From: Echinarachnius parma
Lineage: Eukaryota > Echinodermata > Echinoidea > Clypeasteroida > Echinarachniidae
NCBI GenBank assembly: GCA_037951105.1
Contig: JBAMJV010001319.1
Span: forward strand, 245,115 to 309,114
Length of the DNA stretch: 64,000 nucleotides
Direction: 5' to 3'
Position numbers and translations under genes: made by a program. Every line of letters begins with the position of its first letter. The first letter of the stretch is position 1. Positions 51,577 through 63,343 of the stretch are shown here, piece by piece. The notes under the pieces were generated by a model that saw nothing but the letters and a program-made list of their open reading frames with translations, did no database searches and had not been told where the DNA came from.

Positions 51577-52750
51577 CTAGCTGTACCCGCGGAAATCCGC
51601 GGGTTTTTGAAAGAGAAAGACGATGATGACATAACAACACTTTAAAACTTTACTAAATATCCCACAGTCATCATTTAAATAGTAAGACAAAATATACTCG
51701 GGCGATTCAATCCCACCCCACAACCCGTCGGGGCCCCGTCCAACGATACATCCGACCAATGTATAACAAAATCATGATGGTTTAGTATCCACGCAAAGTT
51801 ATTCAGTTATCCCCCCATATTTCATTATGATCCATAATTTGTTCCGCTTGTATTAAAATAGATACAATAATATATGTTCGTGTTCTTGCCCCCCCCCCCC
51901 CCCCCCCCCCCCCGCGGCTCCAATTGCCTGTATGACAAATAACCCGTCGTGTCCCCCACACGTTTCATATCATAAACTAAGTTCTCCCGCGTATACCTTT
52001 GTTCATATTCTTGAAGATATTACCTCCCCCGTCCATTCTACCCCCCCCCCCCCCCCCCACCCACCCCCTAGGCGTCTCTTCTGGTATTGCATGGTAGCTT
52101 CGTGGCTGACTTAATACATCTTACCACAAGCTGGCTCAATTATAGTATCGTGTACGGTAGGGCGAATGAGATAGTGACCAGAGACGATGGTCAGCAGGTC
52201 AGTGAGCTATGCAAATAAACTACGGTTCGGTGGGGTAATTAGATGACTGCGCGATGTGTATACACGGCTGTACAGCCATTGCGCGTTGTATAACCGCAGC
52301 TAAATTGAAGTTGTCGCATTTTGTCGTCGATGCACTTACAAACACGATGCCAATCGGCAATAGCGATCATTACCATACCATCCGCGTAATATAAATATTG
52401 ATATTTATCAAAACCTGGGTAGTTTCGCAACGTGTTATATCTAAAATGTTTTCTCGATATATTATTTGTTTTATCTACTCCAATTTATATTCTTACAAAT
52501 ACTTTTACGGCGATAAATCGTTAGTCAATGCTCGGCGTCTTAAACGGGCAATTGACATTGCTGACTTTCCCTTTTCTTCGATCTGGACGACGATCACGGG
52601 GCGGGAGCGACTCGGGAATGCCTTATTGTCCTCCGCAAAACGTATATCCTTCGATCGCGACGGTCGGGAAGTCGCCGAATCCTCGGGGTGAGGATATCTC
52701 GAGTGGGAACCATTTTGGGGGGTTGAAGCTTACCGTATTAATATAATAGA
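51577..52750 (-). mobile_element. Non-autonomous Helitron (1.17 kb)
   Basis: On the minus strand the element starts TCTATTATATTAATACGG (Helitron-type 5' TC end) and ends with a hairpin ACCCGCGGATTTCCGCGGGT, four bases, then CTAG (CTRR) with T next. Flanking bases are A and T, as for Helitron insertion, and the insertion lies in a SINE-like tail. No Rep/helicase ORF is present. Confidence 0.8.
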
Positions 52751-53946
52751 TTATAATAACGGTTATTTATATAACGCTCTTCCCGTGAGGATCATGTATA
52801 TATTTTTGCTTGCTTTAGACACAAACTATGTGTTCTTATGCCATTGTGTTAGTTTATTTGTTTGTGCTTTTGTATGTGTAGGGCACAACATTGTAAATGT
52901 TGGTATGAAAAAGAAAACATATTTGAAAGATTGTTAGACTTGGTATTTATGATTGATTCATTAAACTATTCTATAAATTTATAATGTATAATTACATAAA
53001 TCATAGCGTACCAATATCCAGATAGATCATTAACCAGCTGAGTTCCGTAGGCGACTCAAGTCATAGCATCAGATCTTGATTTGTTTATTAATAAACATAG
53101 TGGATAAGTGTGGAATTAATTTGATAAGTACTCTGACATCTTGCTGAACCCAAGCTGAAGTCCCTTTCTATTTATTGTAGATGAATAGGGAAATTAATAT
53201 TCATCTAATTCATCAAAAGAACTGAAAAAAGTGGATATTTGCAATTTGATCTATTTCACACTCATATGGATAATAATTACTGAGAATTACATAACAGTCA
53301 AGCATGTTCATGGACAATATTTCACAAGAACATATTCTAACCATATTCTTAACTGAATATAATTGAATATCTCGTATACTGTCCTAAAAGTTTGATATTG
53401 AATGTTGCTGAAAGCATATAGCCAAGCTGTCTTTCAGTGACCATAGAATCAAATGGAATAGCGCCACCTCTTGGTGACCCAGATTTAGTGCGCTTCCAGT
53501 AGAACTCTCAGTTGTGTGGTTGACAACAATCGATAACTTCTTTCTCAGATCATTTAGTAAATAGTATCATTGAAGAACAGAGTCATCAAAGAGATGATGC
53601 AATATGTATGAATGAAAGTAATAAAGGGATTACAGTTTTTATTGTTTATATATATCCTTATCATCTTCATGATGTACAATGATAATAACAATTTGGAGTC
53701 TATAGTGCGATCATGTCTGCCACGACTCACAATGTGCCACTCCTGGTCCTGGCATTCTTATTACTCCCGGTCATCATGTAGGTACATGTACATTTCACCC
53801 AATACTATGATATTGTGTCCCTTCTCAACTCCCTGGGGAATATTCTAGCCATACACTGCCAATGGTGCAACGTGCAAGGCCAATTAACGCCCAACCATGG
53901 TGCCCATTTCTAATCCTGGGTAGAGATCGAGCAGCATCAAGGCAGA

Positions 53947-54026
53947 TTAACCCCTTGACTCCGGGAACCGGGTGGGTTGTGTACGAAGTCTATGGGGATT
54001 TCAGAAACTCGAAGGGGACGGGTTAA
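53947..54026. mobile_element. TTAA-bounded hairpin, family B
   Basis: TTAACCCCTTGACTCCGGGA start, GAAGGGGACGGGTTAA end; 80 bp. Confidence 0.85.
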
Positions 54027-54205
54027 ACGTCTTGCTGAAAGACATAAATTGACATATATATGCATACTGTATGTGCATGTAGCTGACTCTCTGTAGATAA
54101 ATTCATTTGTAAACCCTCCTAATTTTAAGCACCAAGAAAATTGGATACAACTTTCAGATTCATACTTTGCCCTTTGTCTACAAGATATTGGAGTTTCCAT
54201 GTCCT

Positions 54206-54303
54206 TTAACTCCTTGAGTGCCAAGCTCGCATTTTTGTGAGTTACAATACACACAAATGCCATTTTAGCATTATTTAAACATCCCTGGCACTCAAAAGTG
54301 TAA
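54206..54303. mobile_element. TTAA-bounded hairpin, family C
   Basis: TTAACTCCTTGAGTGCCAAG start, almost identical to 7817 for 90 bp; right end slightly decayed (GTGTAAA). Confidence 0.75.
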
Positions 54304-55377
54304 ATAATGTAATGTGACTTATCAGGCAATTATAGTAGGCAGTGGGTTAAAACGATGAAGATGCATGACTTTATTTTGGCATCATGCACACACATTCTCC
54401 CTAGACCCAGGCCTGAGCATTCTCCAGTCAGACCAGTCCTGAATTGGTTAAGAATGATAATTGTGCATGAAAAAAACAAGATCCTCAACATTAAAATGAA
54501 TTAACGAGTATCTGTTTCACATGGCCCTGGTTTTTCTACATGACTATTTGTTTCTATACATGTAGTTAGGCTTGCTTCCAAGAGACGGATATGAGAATTC
54601 AGAGGCGTCGCCGGCGCGTTTGGAAAACACAATGCATGGGGGGGCAGAGCATTGTTCACCCCCCCCCCCCCCCCATGCATTGTGCTTTGCAAACGAGCCA
54701 ACGCCTCTGTGAAAAATGAATGCCCATAAATGTGATAAGCTGATTATGAACAGAATGACATCTGTTAGTAGTGCCTGCATATTTTACTACTTTTTGGAAA
54801 TCTGATACTTGTACCAAATGTCTCTGGAAATCAGATATGTGTATTTGCAATCAGCAGAGCCCAGGTTGCCTGAGTTTGTTTTAAAAATGATAGCTTACCT
54901 TATAATATAATATAGGTTAACCCATTCAGGGTTGCATGGTCCAAAACAAATTGGGATGATGTATACCAAAATTAGTTTGTCTCGAACGGATTAATGTTTA
55001 TCTGACATAAATAATATTATGTTATTTCTTTTGTTGAGTATGTGACTACTGAGTGAATATCCCATGGAAGTTCAATTATCTTTTGCCTATTTTGATTTTT
55101 ACTGAGAGATTATAGTACATTTAAACCTGTTCTTGTGACCACCCGTCTAGATATACATGTAGACCAACTGCTTTATAGAGACCGTCTTTCTTGAATCCTT
55201 AGGAAGCAGTTCACCTGTTGATTAACCTGTCTATAATGACCACCCTTTTTCGCTCCCTTGGGCGGTCTTTATAGACAGGTTCGACCGTATTAGATTCTTG
55301 CCCTATCTCTAATACAGGATTGTGATATCCTCTTGAACTGGTGTAATTGAACAGATGTACATGTGTATTAAAGGGAC

Positions 55378-55577
55378 TAAGTAACATTGTCCAAATCCTC
55401 AAAATAAAATTTTAATTCTAGCGGTTCCCTCATACCTTGTTGTATTCGTATTTACAATAAAATCATGGGACAGGTTTCGGTTTTTCAAATTTCCCTTTCG
55501 TTACAAAGATATGTACGATCAACGAGTTTTTCTTCTGTGTACAAAGTGAGTGCAGTGAGTTAGTGAATATCACTTGT
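55378..55577. repeat. Dispersed repeat (copy 2)
   Basis: Near-identical to 19499-19722 on the same strand, including GGTTTCGGTTTTTCAAATTT and GTGTACAAAGTGAGTGCAG. Confidence 0.85.
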
Positions 55578-55722
55578 ATTTTCACTCATTACTTGGCCAT
55601 GCAATGTCCATTTGACTTGAAATTTTCACACAATACCCTGTGGACATATGAGATAACAACAATATACATTGCATCAACCCTTCATCACTTTTTGCACATG
55701 TCAACAAAGTTACTAGATCCCT

Positions 55723-55795
55723 TTAACCCATTGCCTACAAGAACCAAGTGGGCTATGTACAAAGTCCATGGGGATTTCAGAAGGGAACGGGTTAA
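55723..55795. mobile_element. TTAA-bounded hairpin, family B
   Basis: TTAACCCATTGCCTACAAGA start, AAGGGAACGGGTTAA end; 73 bp. Confidence 0.8.
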
Positions 55796-55928
55796 CCGTG
55801 TTATTGTTGCGTCTACTGAGTGATAGTATTTGATTTATCTGTAAGAAGTTATATGCTCCCGTTAAAATCCATAATCTATGTGTTCACAGAGTATTAGACT
55901 AGTCTGCTACTTCTTTCTAAGTATCATT

Positions 55929-56079
55929 TACCGTATTTGTCGGTGTATTAACCGCTCCGGTGTATTAACCACACCCCTAAAAAATAAAATAAAAGTGCGG
56001 TTAATACGGTCGTGTATTAACCGCACTCCCTTTTTTTTTTTTGAAAAAAGGTGTGGTTAATACACCAGCAAATACGGTA
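55929..56079. mobile_element. Foldback MITE with TACCGTATTTG ends
   Basis: Left TACCGTATTTGTCGGTGTATT pairs with right AATACACCAGCAAATACGGTA. Interior GGTTAATAC/GTATTAACC repeats. Confidence 0.9.
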
Positions 56080-56353
56080 CACATCATGCAAGGTATTTCA
56101 GTAGTGTTCGTTCTCAATCAAGTTGCGTGAGGCTTTTTTCAAAATATTTGTATCGCCTTATCAGAAATAGGAGATTTGTTATGAGATTTACCCATTAATC
56201 ACCTGCTGTTCCTTATAACACCTTCCCATTTGTGGGATATCCCTACCACACATGTGCATACAGTATCTCTAGCTGTAAATGAGTTTTTCCTGCTTACAAG
56301 GTGTAAATAATGCAACTTCCTTTATGGGCTGATGGTCTTTTGTTATTATCCAT

Positions 56354-56783
56354 TAAAGGGTACCACCTCCCAAAAATAATATTCTTATAAATGAAAGATG
56401 ACATCTTTAGTAGTCCATTCCATCAACAAGTTCAGAAAAATATGTTTCCAGAAAGAAAAAAAATAATTGGAAAAATGCATCACCATTCTAAAAGCATGCG
56501 TTCATGAGTCTGCATGTACGAAGACTATATCTTTGTCCATAGCGAACGAATCATCCGGGATTCTATTGTCTCCAAACGTACGCGTGAATAGAATTGGCGC
56601 ACTCGCAAATGTTTGGCGCGTACGGAACCATGAAATAATAATGGTTCCGTAAGTGGTGGTAATTAATTGCGTTGTTTATGAATTACACAACCCTTTGCAA
56701 AATGTTGGGTATCTATTTGATATCTCAAAACGGTACCAAAACATAAATTTATGTGTTGTTCTTTGCCTGGTGGTCCCCTTTAA
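56354..56783. mobile_element. Foldback-type element with TAAAGGG..ACCACC ends
   Basis: Left TAAAGGGTACCACC pairs with right GGTGGTCCCCTTTA; inner pairs are GAACGAATC.. and CGTACGCG / CGCGTACG. Confidence 0.6.
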
Positions 56784-57204
56784 GGACTGGACGCCGAGGT
56801 GAACATGGGGCTCATCTTTCACACAAGGAAACACTTTTTAAAATTCTTACATTTGTTAGTGATTTTTTGTGTGTGTCACAGAATGATTATTTGAGTGGAC
56901 AAATTATATATTCCTTAGTTTATAATGTAGGTGCATTAGTTTTATCTCATTAATGCATGTTCACGTTTTCAGATGAAGACTGGGTTTCTCTATTAGGGTA
57001 TACATTGTCTCTCACAGATTTATATACAGTCAAACCTGTGTATAGTGACCACTTAAGGGAAACAAGTAAAATGGCCACTGTAGACAGGTGTCCCCTATAT
57101 GTAGGTTCCATAATATTGTTTTTCTCTGAAAGGGATCACTTTTAGTGGCCACTATAGACAAGTTGGCTGCTATAGACAGGTTATAATACCATTAAAAGTT
57201 ACTA

Positions 57205-57368
57205 CAGTCAAACCTTTCTTAACAGCCAACCTGTCTATAGTGGCCACCAAAAGTAATCCCCTGCAGAGAAAAACAACGATACTGAATCTGTATATAGAGG
57301 TCACCTGTCTCCAATGGCCACATTTCTTGTTTCCCTTTGGTGGTCACTATACACAGGTTTGACTGTAT
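57205..57368. mobile_element. Inverted dispersed repeat, AGTCAAACCT family
   Basis: Starts ACAGTCAAACCTTTC, ends ACAGGTTTGACTGTA. An adjacent tandem relative begins at 57027 with the same layout. Confidence 0.8.
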
Positions 57369-57403
57369 ACATTATATATACACACTAGGCCTTTGATTTG
57401 GTA

Positions 57404-57483
57404 TTAACCCGTTCCCTTTGAGATTCTGAAATCTCCATAGACTTTGTATACAACCCACCCAGTTCCCGTAGTCAAGGGGTTAA
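57404..57483. mobile_element. TTAA-bounded hairpin, family B (inverted)
   Basis: TTAACCCGTTCCCTTTGAGA start, AGTCAAGGGGTTAA end; the reverse orientation of 59835. Confidence 0.85.
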
Positions 57484-59104
57484 TTTGATTTATTTTGTCC
57501 ACATTTTCAACAAGATACATTTGAATAATAAACACAATATCAAAAGTAAGGCAAAATGAAAGGCAGAATCTAGGCTAAGCAGACACAACTGAAGAGAAAT
57601 CGCATATGAGGAAGTTATCGAAAAATCTGTGGTATCTCAACAGAATTGACACTTCCTACTTCATGGCAAATTAATTATGGTTGTATATTATATTCTGTTT
57701 TCCTGTCGGCTGGTGCAGCTATAGGTTACTCTATGTATTTATTTGTTTAGCTCTTAAATCGATATAATTCCCCCAAAAGATATTTCAAGTGCTAATATTC
57801 TCAAACTAGCTCTTGAATGGTATTTTCTTTCATATAAGACAATGATCTTGCAACTTTTGATTGTTAATTGGCGTGCAAAAGACGGACAGTATCTTAATTT
57901 GTAGTGAGCAGCGGTACTTATATCTCTATAATGCACTTGAGTCTTTGTCATTCAGTCTTTCTATTGCATATATACATGTATAAATGTCTGCTCTCTGTGT
58001 GGGTGAACCTTTCTTTATTTCTCCGAGTGATACTTCCTTGTCTGACTTCCTGTTTTCATTTTATCACTATAATACACCAAAAAAGTATTCAGGTTAAATT
58101 CACAAAAGGGATTAACCACAAGCACTTCCCCTTCGTAAACATAGAGGTCATACTTTTATCAATTTTCCACTAGTTGTGGACTTATATGGAAGTATATATT
58201 ATGGCATGTTGCAACAACTATCAAACAAACAGACCAATACAGAGATAATTATGGTAGTCATTACATTTGTACAGGCACACCAATAGGATAAAGACTTGGC
58301 AAATAATATTATAAATGGGGTCATAATGATTTACAAGCATATATCTTTTCTGGGACTCCAAATAATATGATTTTTTTTGTATGAACCTTGTAAATACTGA
58401 TTATAGAAAAATAGAAATCCCCCCAAAGGAGGATGTTCTAACAATTAAAAGTGTTACCTTTCATTTCTCTTTTATTTTTGCTGGTAATCAAGAGCTTGAT
58501 AGAAACTATAGCTGTACATACCAATGATGCAATTACAAAGATCTGTGTTAAGCCTACCACTGACTGTTTTATGGTTATTCCAGGGAAGTGACTTCCCTGG
58601 TTATACACATATTGAACAGGAAGCATACCATCATTGCATGCATGCCCAAATAAGGATTGATCACATGTACGTGTCTACTATAATCATTTGTAATAAAGTA
58701 CCGTTTTGATTTTCAGTCAATTTCCTTTGAAGTATGTCAGTCAAACTTGTTCTAGAGACCATCTGTATACAAAGACCACCTTTCTATGAAGACCAGCAAT
58801 CGTAATTTTCTGGGATTTGTCAATCTCAACTCTGTGATTGCCACATTAATTCCAAGAATCCACTTGACCAAGTAGTTCTTTACTAATACACATGAATAGT
58901 TTTATCCCCCTATTCATCTGCAATGGACAGAAGACGAAAAAATAGCATAAAAAGAATTTTTAGTACCTGTACATTTTATTGCACAATTAACTTTTGTAGG
59001 CAATAAGGAAGAAATTGACAAATATAATTGTGTGAGTATTGCAGTGTTAATTACAAAATTAGCCACCATTTTATGTTTCACTTGGATGTTGACTCTGCAT
59101 ATCT

Positions 59105-59768
59105 TAGACCCCGTTTACAGTGAGCAAAAGGCCAGGCCAGGCCGCGGCCAGGCCGCGGCCTGGCCCCGCACTGTAAACGCACCGGGGCCAATTGCGCGGC
59201 CAATTGCGAGGCCAAACTGGCCGCGCATTTGGACCAGCTCTGGAGGTAGTCTCGGCCTCGGCCTGGCCCGGCCTTTTCTCACTGTAAACGCACCGGGGCC
59301 AATTGCGCGGCCAATTGCGGGGCCAACTGTTACCCCGGAAGTGAAAGGATCATTACGTCATAGGATAATGACGCCGTACCTTAACAATCGAACCCACGCT
59401 TTCATGGTATTTTCTTCGGTGTGTCAAGCCAAGTCAATTAATCAATTATTATATTAGGTACGGGCAGCTGTGATATTCGAAAAATCGCCGTGCATTTAAC
59501 ATGCATAAACATAGGGAATTGGGGAAAAGATTCATTGGAAATATCCCGCGCGCGCGCGACCGGATCTACACTGTGACCCCCGGCGCGCCCCCCAAAATAA
59601 TCGTTTGTTTACATGCAGAGCGCCACTACGACAAAATATTGGAAGGTTACAATGTAGGCCGCGGCCTGGCCTCGCACTGTAAACGCACAAAATTGCGGGG
59701 CCAACTCGGCCGCGGCCTGGGCCGGGCCTGGCCCGGCCCTGCCTTTTTCTCACTGTAAACGGGGTCTT
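59105..59768. mobile_element. GC-rich foldback, AGACCCCGTTTACAGTGA family (copy 1)
   Basis: Ends AGACCCCGTTTACAGTGA / CACTGTAAACGGGGTCT. CACTGTAAACGCAC recurs inside. Arms contain GGCCAGGCCGCGGCC-type runs that are far more GC-rich than the surroundings. Confidence 0.93.
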
Positions 59769-59834
59769 ACACTATGTTGTCTTTGTGGAGATTCCAATTT
59801 CCTCTCAATGAAACTGATAATTAGAAATATGCAG

Positions 59835-59914
59835 TTAACCCCTTGCTTACGGGAACCGGGTGGGCTATGTACAACGTCTATGGATATTTTATAATCTCAA
59901 AGGGAATGGGTTAA
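59835..59914. mobile_element. TTAA-bounded hairpin, family B
   Basis: TTAACCCCTTGCTTACGGGA start, AAAGGGAATGGGTTAA end; 80 bp. Confidence 0.85.
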
Positions 59915-60792
59915 GAGTCAAATTGTTTCAAACATCATCATTTATGGTGTGAATCAATTTCTATGTACTAAAACTATATATCACTGAAGCCAGGGAAAGG
60001 GACATTCTGTAAATGAAAATATGTTACTGGCATTTATATGTCCATTATGAACGAAGTTCAGCAACTAATTACTCACATGAACTAAGTTCAAGTTTAATTG
60101 CATTGGTCTATGATTCATATTAGTATGATATTTCATGTTACTTCTGCATGCAAAATTTCCCCATAAGGTTCACTTTATGTTTATCGCTCATTTTACTACC
60201 TATTACACTGAAGAAATGAGGAAGTTCGCATTTTTAAATTCAGTGTTTTATTTTGGGGGAAACAAATCATGAAGAGTCATTTTCTAAGGATTTTTAATTA
60301 TTATTTGTTTTTTTGTATTTAGCACTTTATGATCATAAATAATACAAACTTATACATCATTGTGAACTTAATATAAAGGTGAACTATTAAATGTCATTTC
60401 TGTTTGTGAATTGCGTCGGTTGAATACATCTTGTTTGTTTGTGGTGACACAGAATTCTAACAAAAGAAAAGTCATGCTCCAATGACAATATGCAGTTAAA
60501 ACTGCACTGTTAAAAAGCAGACTGTAGCCAAATAACCCACATTTCACACACCGGGTGACTCAGTAACCTTGAAAGATAATCCGAACAATGATTTTACTTT
60601 GTTTTTCAAAGTTTTATTATGTGTGACGTACTGTGACCTGGTCATACGGCCACCCCATCTATGAACTTCAGTGTTATATATATATGATTTTACAAATTCA
60701 CAAAAGCCATTACTTGCAGGGGGAATGAATTACTGTATCATATACATAATTCTATTGAAATAATGAAAGAAACATATATATGTTTTCACAAA

Positions 60793-61411
60793 TTCGCAAA
60801 AGCCATTACTTGCAAGGGGGATCTTATGTATTACTGTAATATAATTCTTGTGACATATTGATATTTAAGGATGAAAAGAAGCAACTCAAATGGTGTTTGA
60901 CAAATGATTTTGTAGTTTTTTTTAATTTTCTGTTTAAAACTCCTGTGCGATGACACAACTATTCATTGCCATTGGTATTGCTTCTAAACAATGTCCTGCA
61001 AACCAAGATATCCTGACCAAGAAGTTGCTAAACCCCTGTCTTTTAAAATAAGTCTTTTGTCAGGGTGATGTCAGGGTGACATCCAGACGTTACCACGACC
61101 TCACCCTGGCCCGACTTTGGTTGAAACTCACCTCGACATAGGCCGGCCGTTACCCCGATTGAACCGTCTTAATAGGAACGGGGTAGGATCTTATACGGGT
61201 GACGTCAGAACGTCACCCTAACTATTTGGGCCTATTAAGACGGGGTATAAGAAGGCTATCATCTAGCTCCAACCTAAAATTTAAAAAACTACAAAATCAT
61301 TTGTCAAACACCATTTGAGTTTCTTCTTTTCATCCTTAAATATCAATATGTCACAAGAATTATAGTACAGTAATACATAAGATCCCCTTGCAAGTAATGG
61401 CTTTTGCGAAA
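60793..61411. mobile_element. Foldback with nested smaller element
   Basis: Arms of about 140 bp (60793-60935 and 61273-61411) are reverse complements (GTGTTTGACAAATGATTTTG / CAAAATCATTTGTCAAACAC). The loop holds a different CG-rich unit (about 61057-61256) with GGGTGACGTCAGAACGTCACCC. Confidence 0.85.
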
Positions 61412-61563
61412 ATATTCAAATTGAATGAACCGCCAATAAACATCAAACAACAATAACAACAACAACAACCTACTACCAAAAGCCTTAATCAAAGAACAAG
61501 TTGTTTAGAAACATTTCTACTTTATATTAAAAAAATATATATGACACCATTCTTTAGTACTCC

Positions 61564-61988
61564 TAGACCCCGTTTACAGTGAAAAAAAGGCCGGGCCGAG
61601 ACGCGTCTCGGCCCGGCCTTTTTTTCACTGTAAACGCTCAAAAGGCCAAATGCGGGGCCAAAAGTGGCCGCGCATTTGGCCCCGCTCTGGAGGTAGTCTC
61701 GGCCGCGCTTTTTCTCACTGTAAACGCACGCAGGGCCAAATGCGGTACCAAATTGGGAAAACAATTCATTGCAAATAACGCGCCTTTGTTCTGTGACCCC
61801 GGCGTGCCTCCAAAATAATGGTTTGTTTACATGCAGAGCGCCACTACGACAAGATATTGAAAGGGCGGCCGGGCCGCGAGGGCCGAGACCGCCACTGTAA
61901 ACGCACCAAAATTGGGGGGCCGAGTACCGCAATTTAAGCAGGGCCGAGACGCGTCTCGGCCCAGCCCTGCACTGTAAACGGGGTCTTA
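61564..61988. mobile_element. GC-rich foldback, AGACCCCGTTTACAGTGA family (copy 2)
   Basis: Same ends as copy 1, with GGGCCGAGACGCGTCTCGGC palindromes in both arms. Shares GGTTTGTTTACATGCAGAGC-like text with copy 1 (GTTTGTTTACATGCAGAGCG). Confidence 0.93.
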
Positions 61989-62312
61989 GTTACCTTTACC
62001 CAGAGATGTGATGATTACTCAACATTTCTATGGGAGTCTCAATTATATGGTTGATTTAATTTATACTATAGAATGCTTAGAAATGTTGTGTTGTACTAAA
62101 ATGAAATCAAACACAGGCATAGATCTGGAAACATTTCTTTTGTTGGGTTGGGGGGGGGGAGGGTTGATGATGGATTATAGATTTATTCATGCCATCTGAA
62201 CAACGGACATTTCAGAAATCTATACACTAGTAGAATCAACATTTTCAAAAGAAGCAGACAAAATGACTTTTGTCAAAATAATACAGAATAGTCTTCTGTA
62301 TCACATTTATTC

Positions 62313-62762
62313 ATTAAAGGGGAATTAACCCTTATCCTTTTGACTTACTGGATGTGATGAGAACATAACTCTTGTCATTTCTAGTCACTTATTTCCTCAT
62401 GAATATTCCCAATAATGAAAATAATCAATATTTTATGGCCCACTGTCGTCTGCTTTCAATGCCAACAGGAGGCGGCCATTTCTTCAACTTCTCGCGGTGA
62501 ATTGACGTGTCAGGCGGAGAACACAATAGTGGGTTACGATAATGCTATTGTGTTCTCCGCCTGCCACGTCATTTCACCGCGAGTAGTTGAAGAAATGGCC
62601 GCCTCCTATGGGCATTGAATGCAGACGACAGTGGTCCATAAAATATTGATTATTTTTGTAATCGGGAACATTCATGAGGAAATAAGTGACTAGCAATGAT
62701 AGTAGTTATGCTCTCATCACATCCAGTAAGTCAAAAGGATAAGGGTTAATTCCCCTTTAATG
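62313..62762. mobile_element. 450-bp near-perfect palindrome
   Basis: Ends ATTAAAGGGGAATTAACCCT / AGGGTTAATTCCCCTTTAAT. The central part GGCGGAGAACACAATAG / CTATTGTGTTCTCCGCC has a loop of about 16 bp. Arms differ by only a few bases. Confidence 0.95.
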
Positions 62763-63096
62763 TATTTATTAATTAATTTATTTAGTTATTGATTTATTGA
62801 TTTATTTATGTATTTAATTATCTATTTATCTAGATGTATTTTTAGATTCATTTATGAATTCATTTATTAATAAATGTACACATTTCCTTGTTTATTTATT
62901 TATTTTTACTCATAGAGTGGACTGCCATTTCAGCATAGCTGACTTTCTAAAGGGTCCACATTTAGTCAAAAAATAAATAGAATATGAACATATAATAATT
63001 GAGCATAACAACAAACCAAACAAACGAGTTATTAAAAGTCACACTACAAAGATACACCTCCCTTTAGTGGACTGTACTTCAGTGGAAGAAATAGAT

Positions 63097-63343
63097 TTAA
63101 ACCCTTTGAGCACCAAATCAAATTGAAAGAATCGACTTGACCAAAATCTTTAGACACATTTACAGGAATACACAAATCCCCCCCCCCCCCCCCCAATTCA
63201 TGTATATGAATCTACTAGCTTGGTGAAAACAGAGAGGTGGGTCTCTGGTAAGAAGTGAAGTGTGTAATTATATAATTCATTCAAATTTCAAAACTTACAT
63301 CTGTGGTACGACTATGAGTCAAGCATGGCACTCAGAGGGTTAA
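63097..63343. mobile_element. Longer TTAA-bounded element
   Basis: TTAAACCCTTTGAGCACCA at left, TGGCACTCAGAGGGTTAA at right; 247 bp with a C run inside. Ends resemble family C, so it may be a longer relative. Confidence 0.7.

Noticed and set aside
52398..52746. Possible Helitron-encoded protein
   Set aside because: Overlapping short frames in a non-autonomous element with no Rep or helicase motif.
59032..59758. Arg/Pro/Gly-rich open frames
   Set aside because: They lie within the GC-rich foldback; similar frames occur on both strands because of the palindrome.
61522..61932. 136-codon minus-strand frame
   Set aside because: Also inside a foldback element; repeated YSEKK/VYS words come from the CTGTAAAC repeats.
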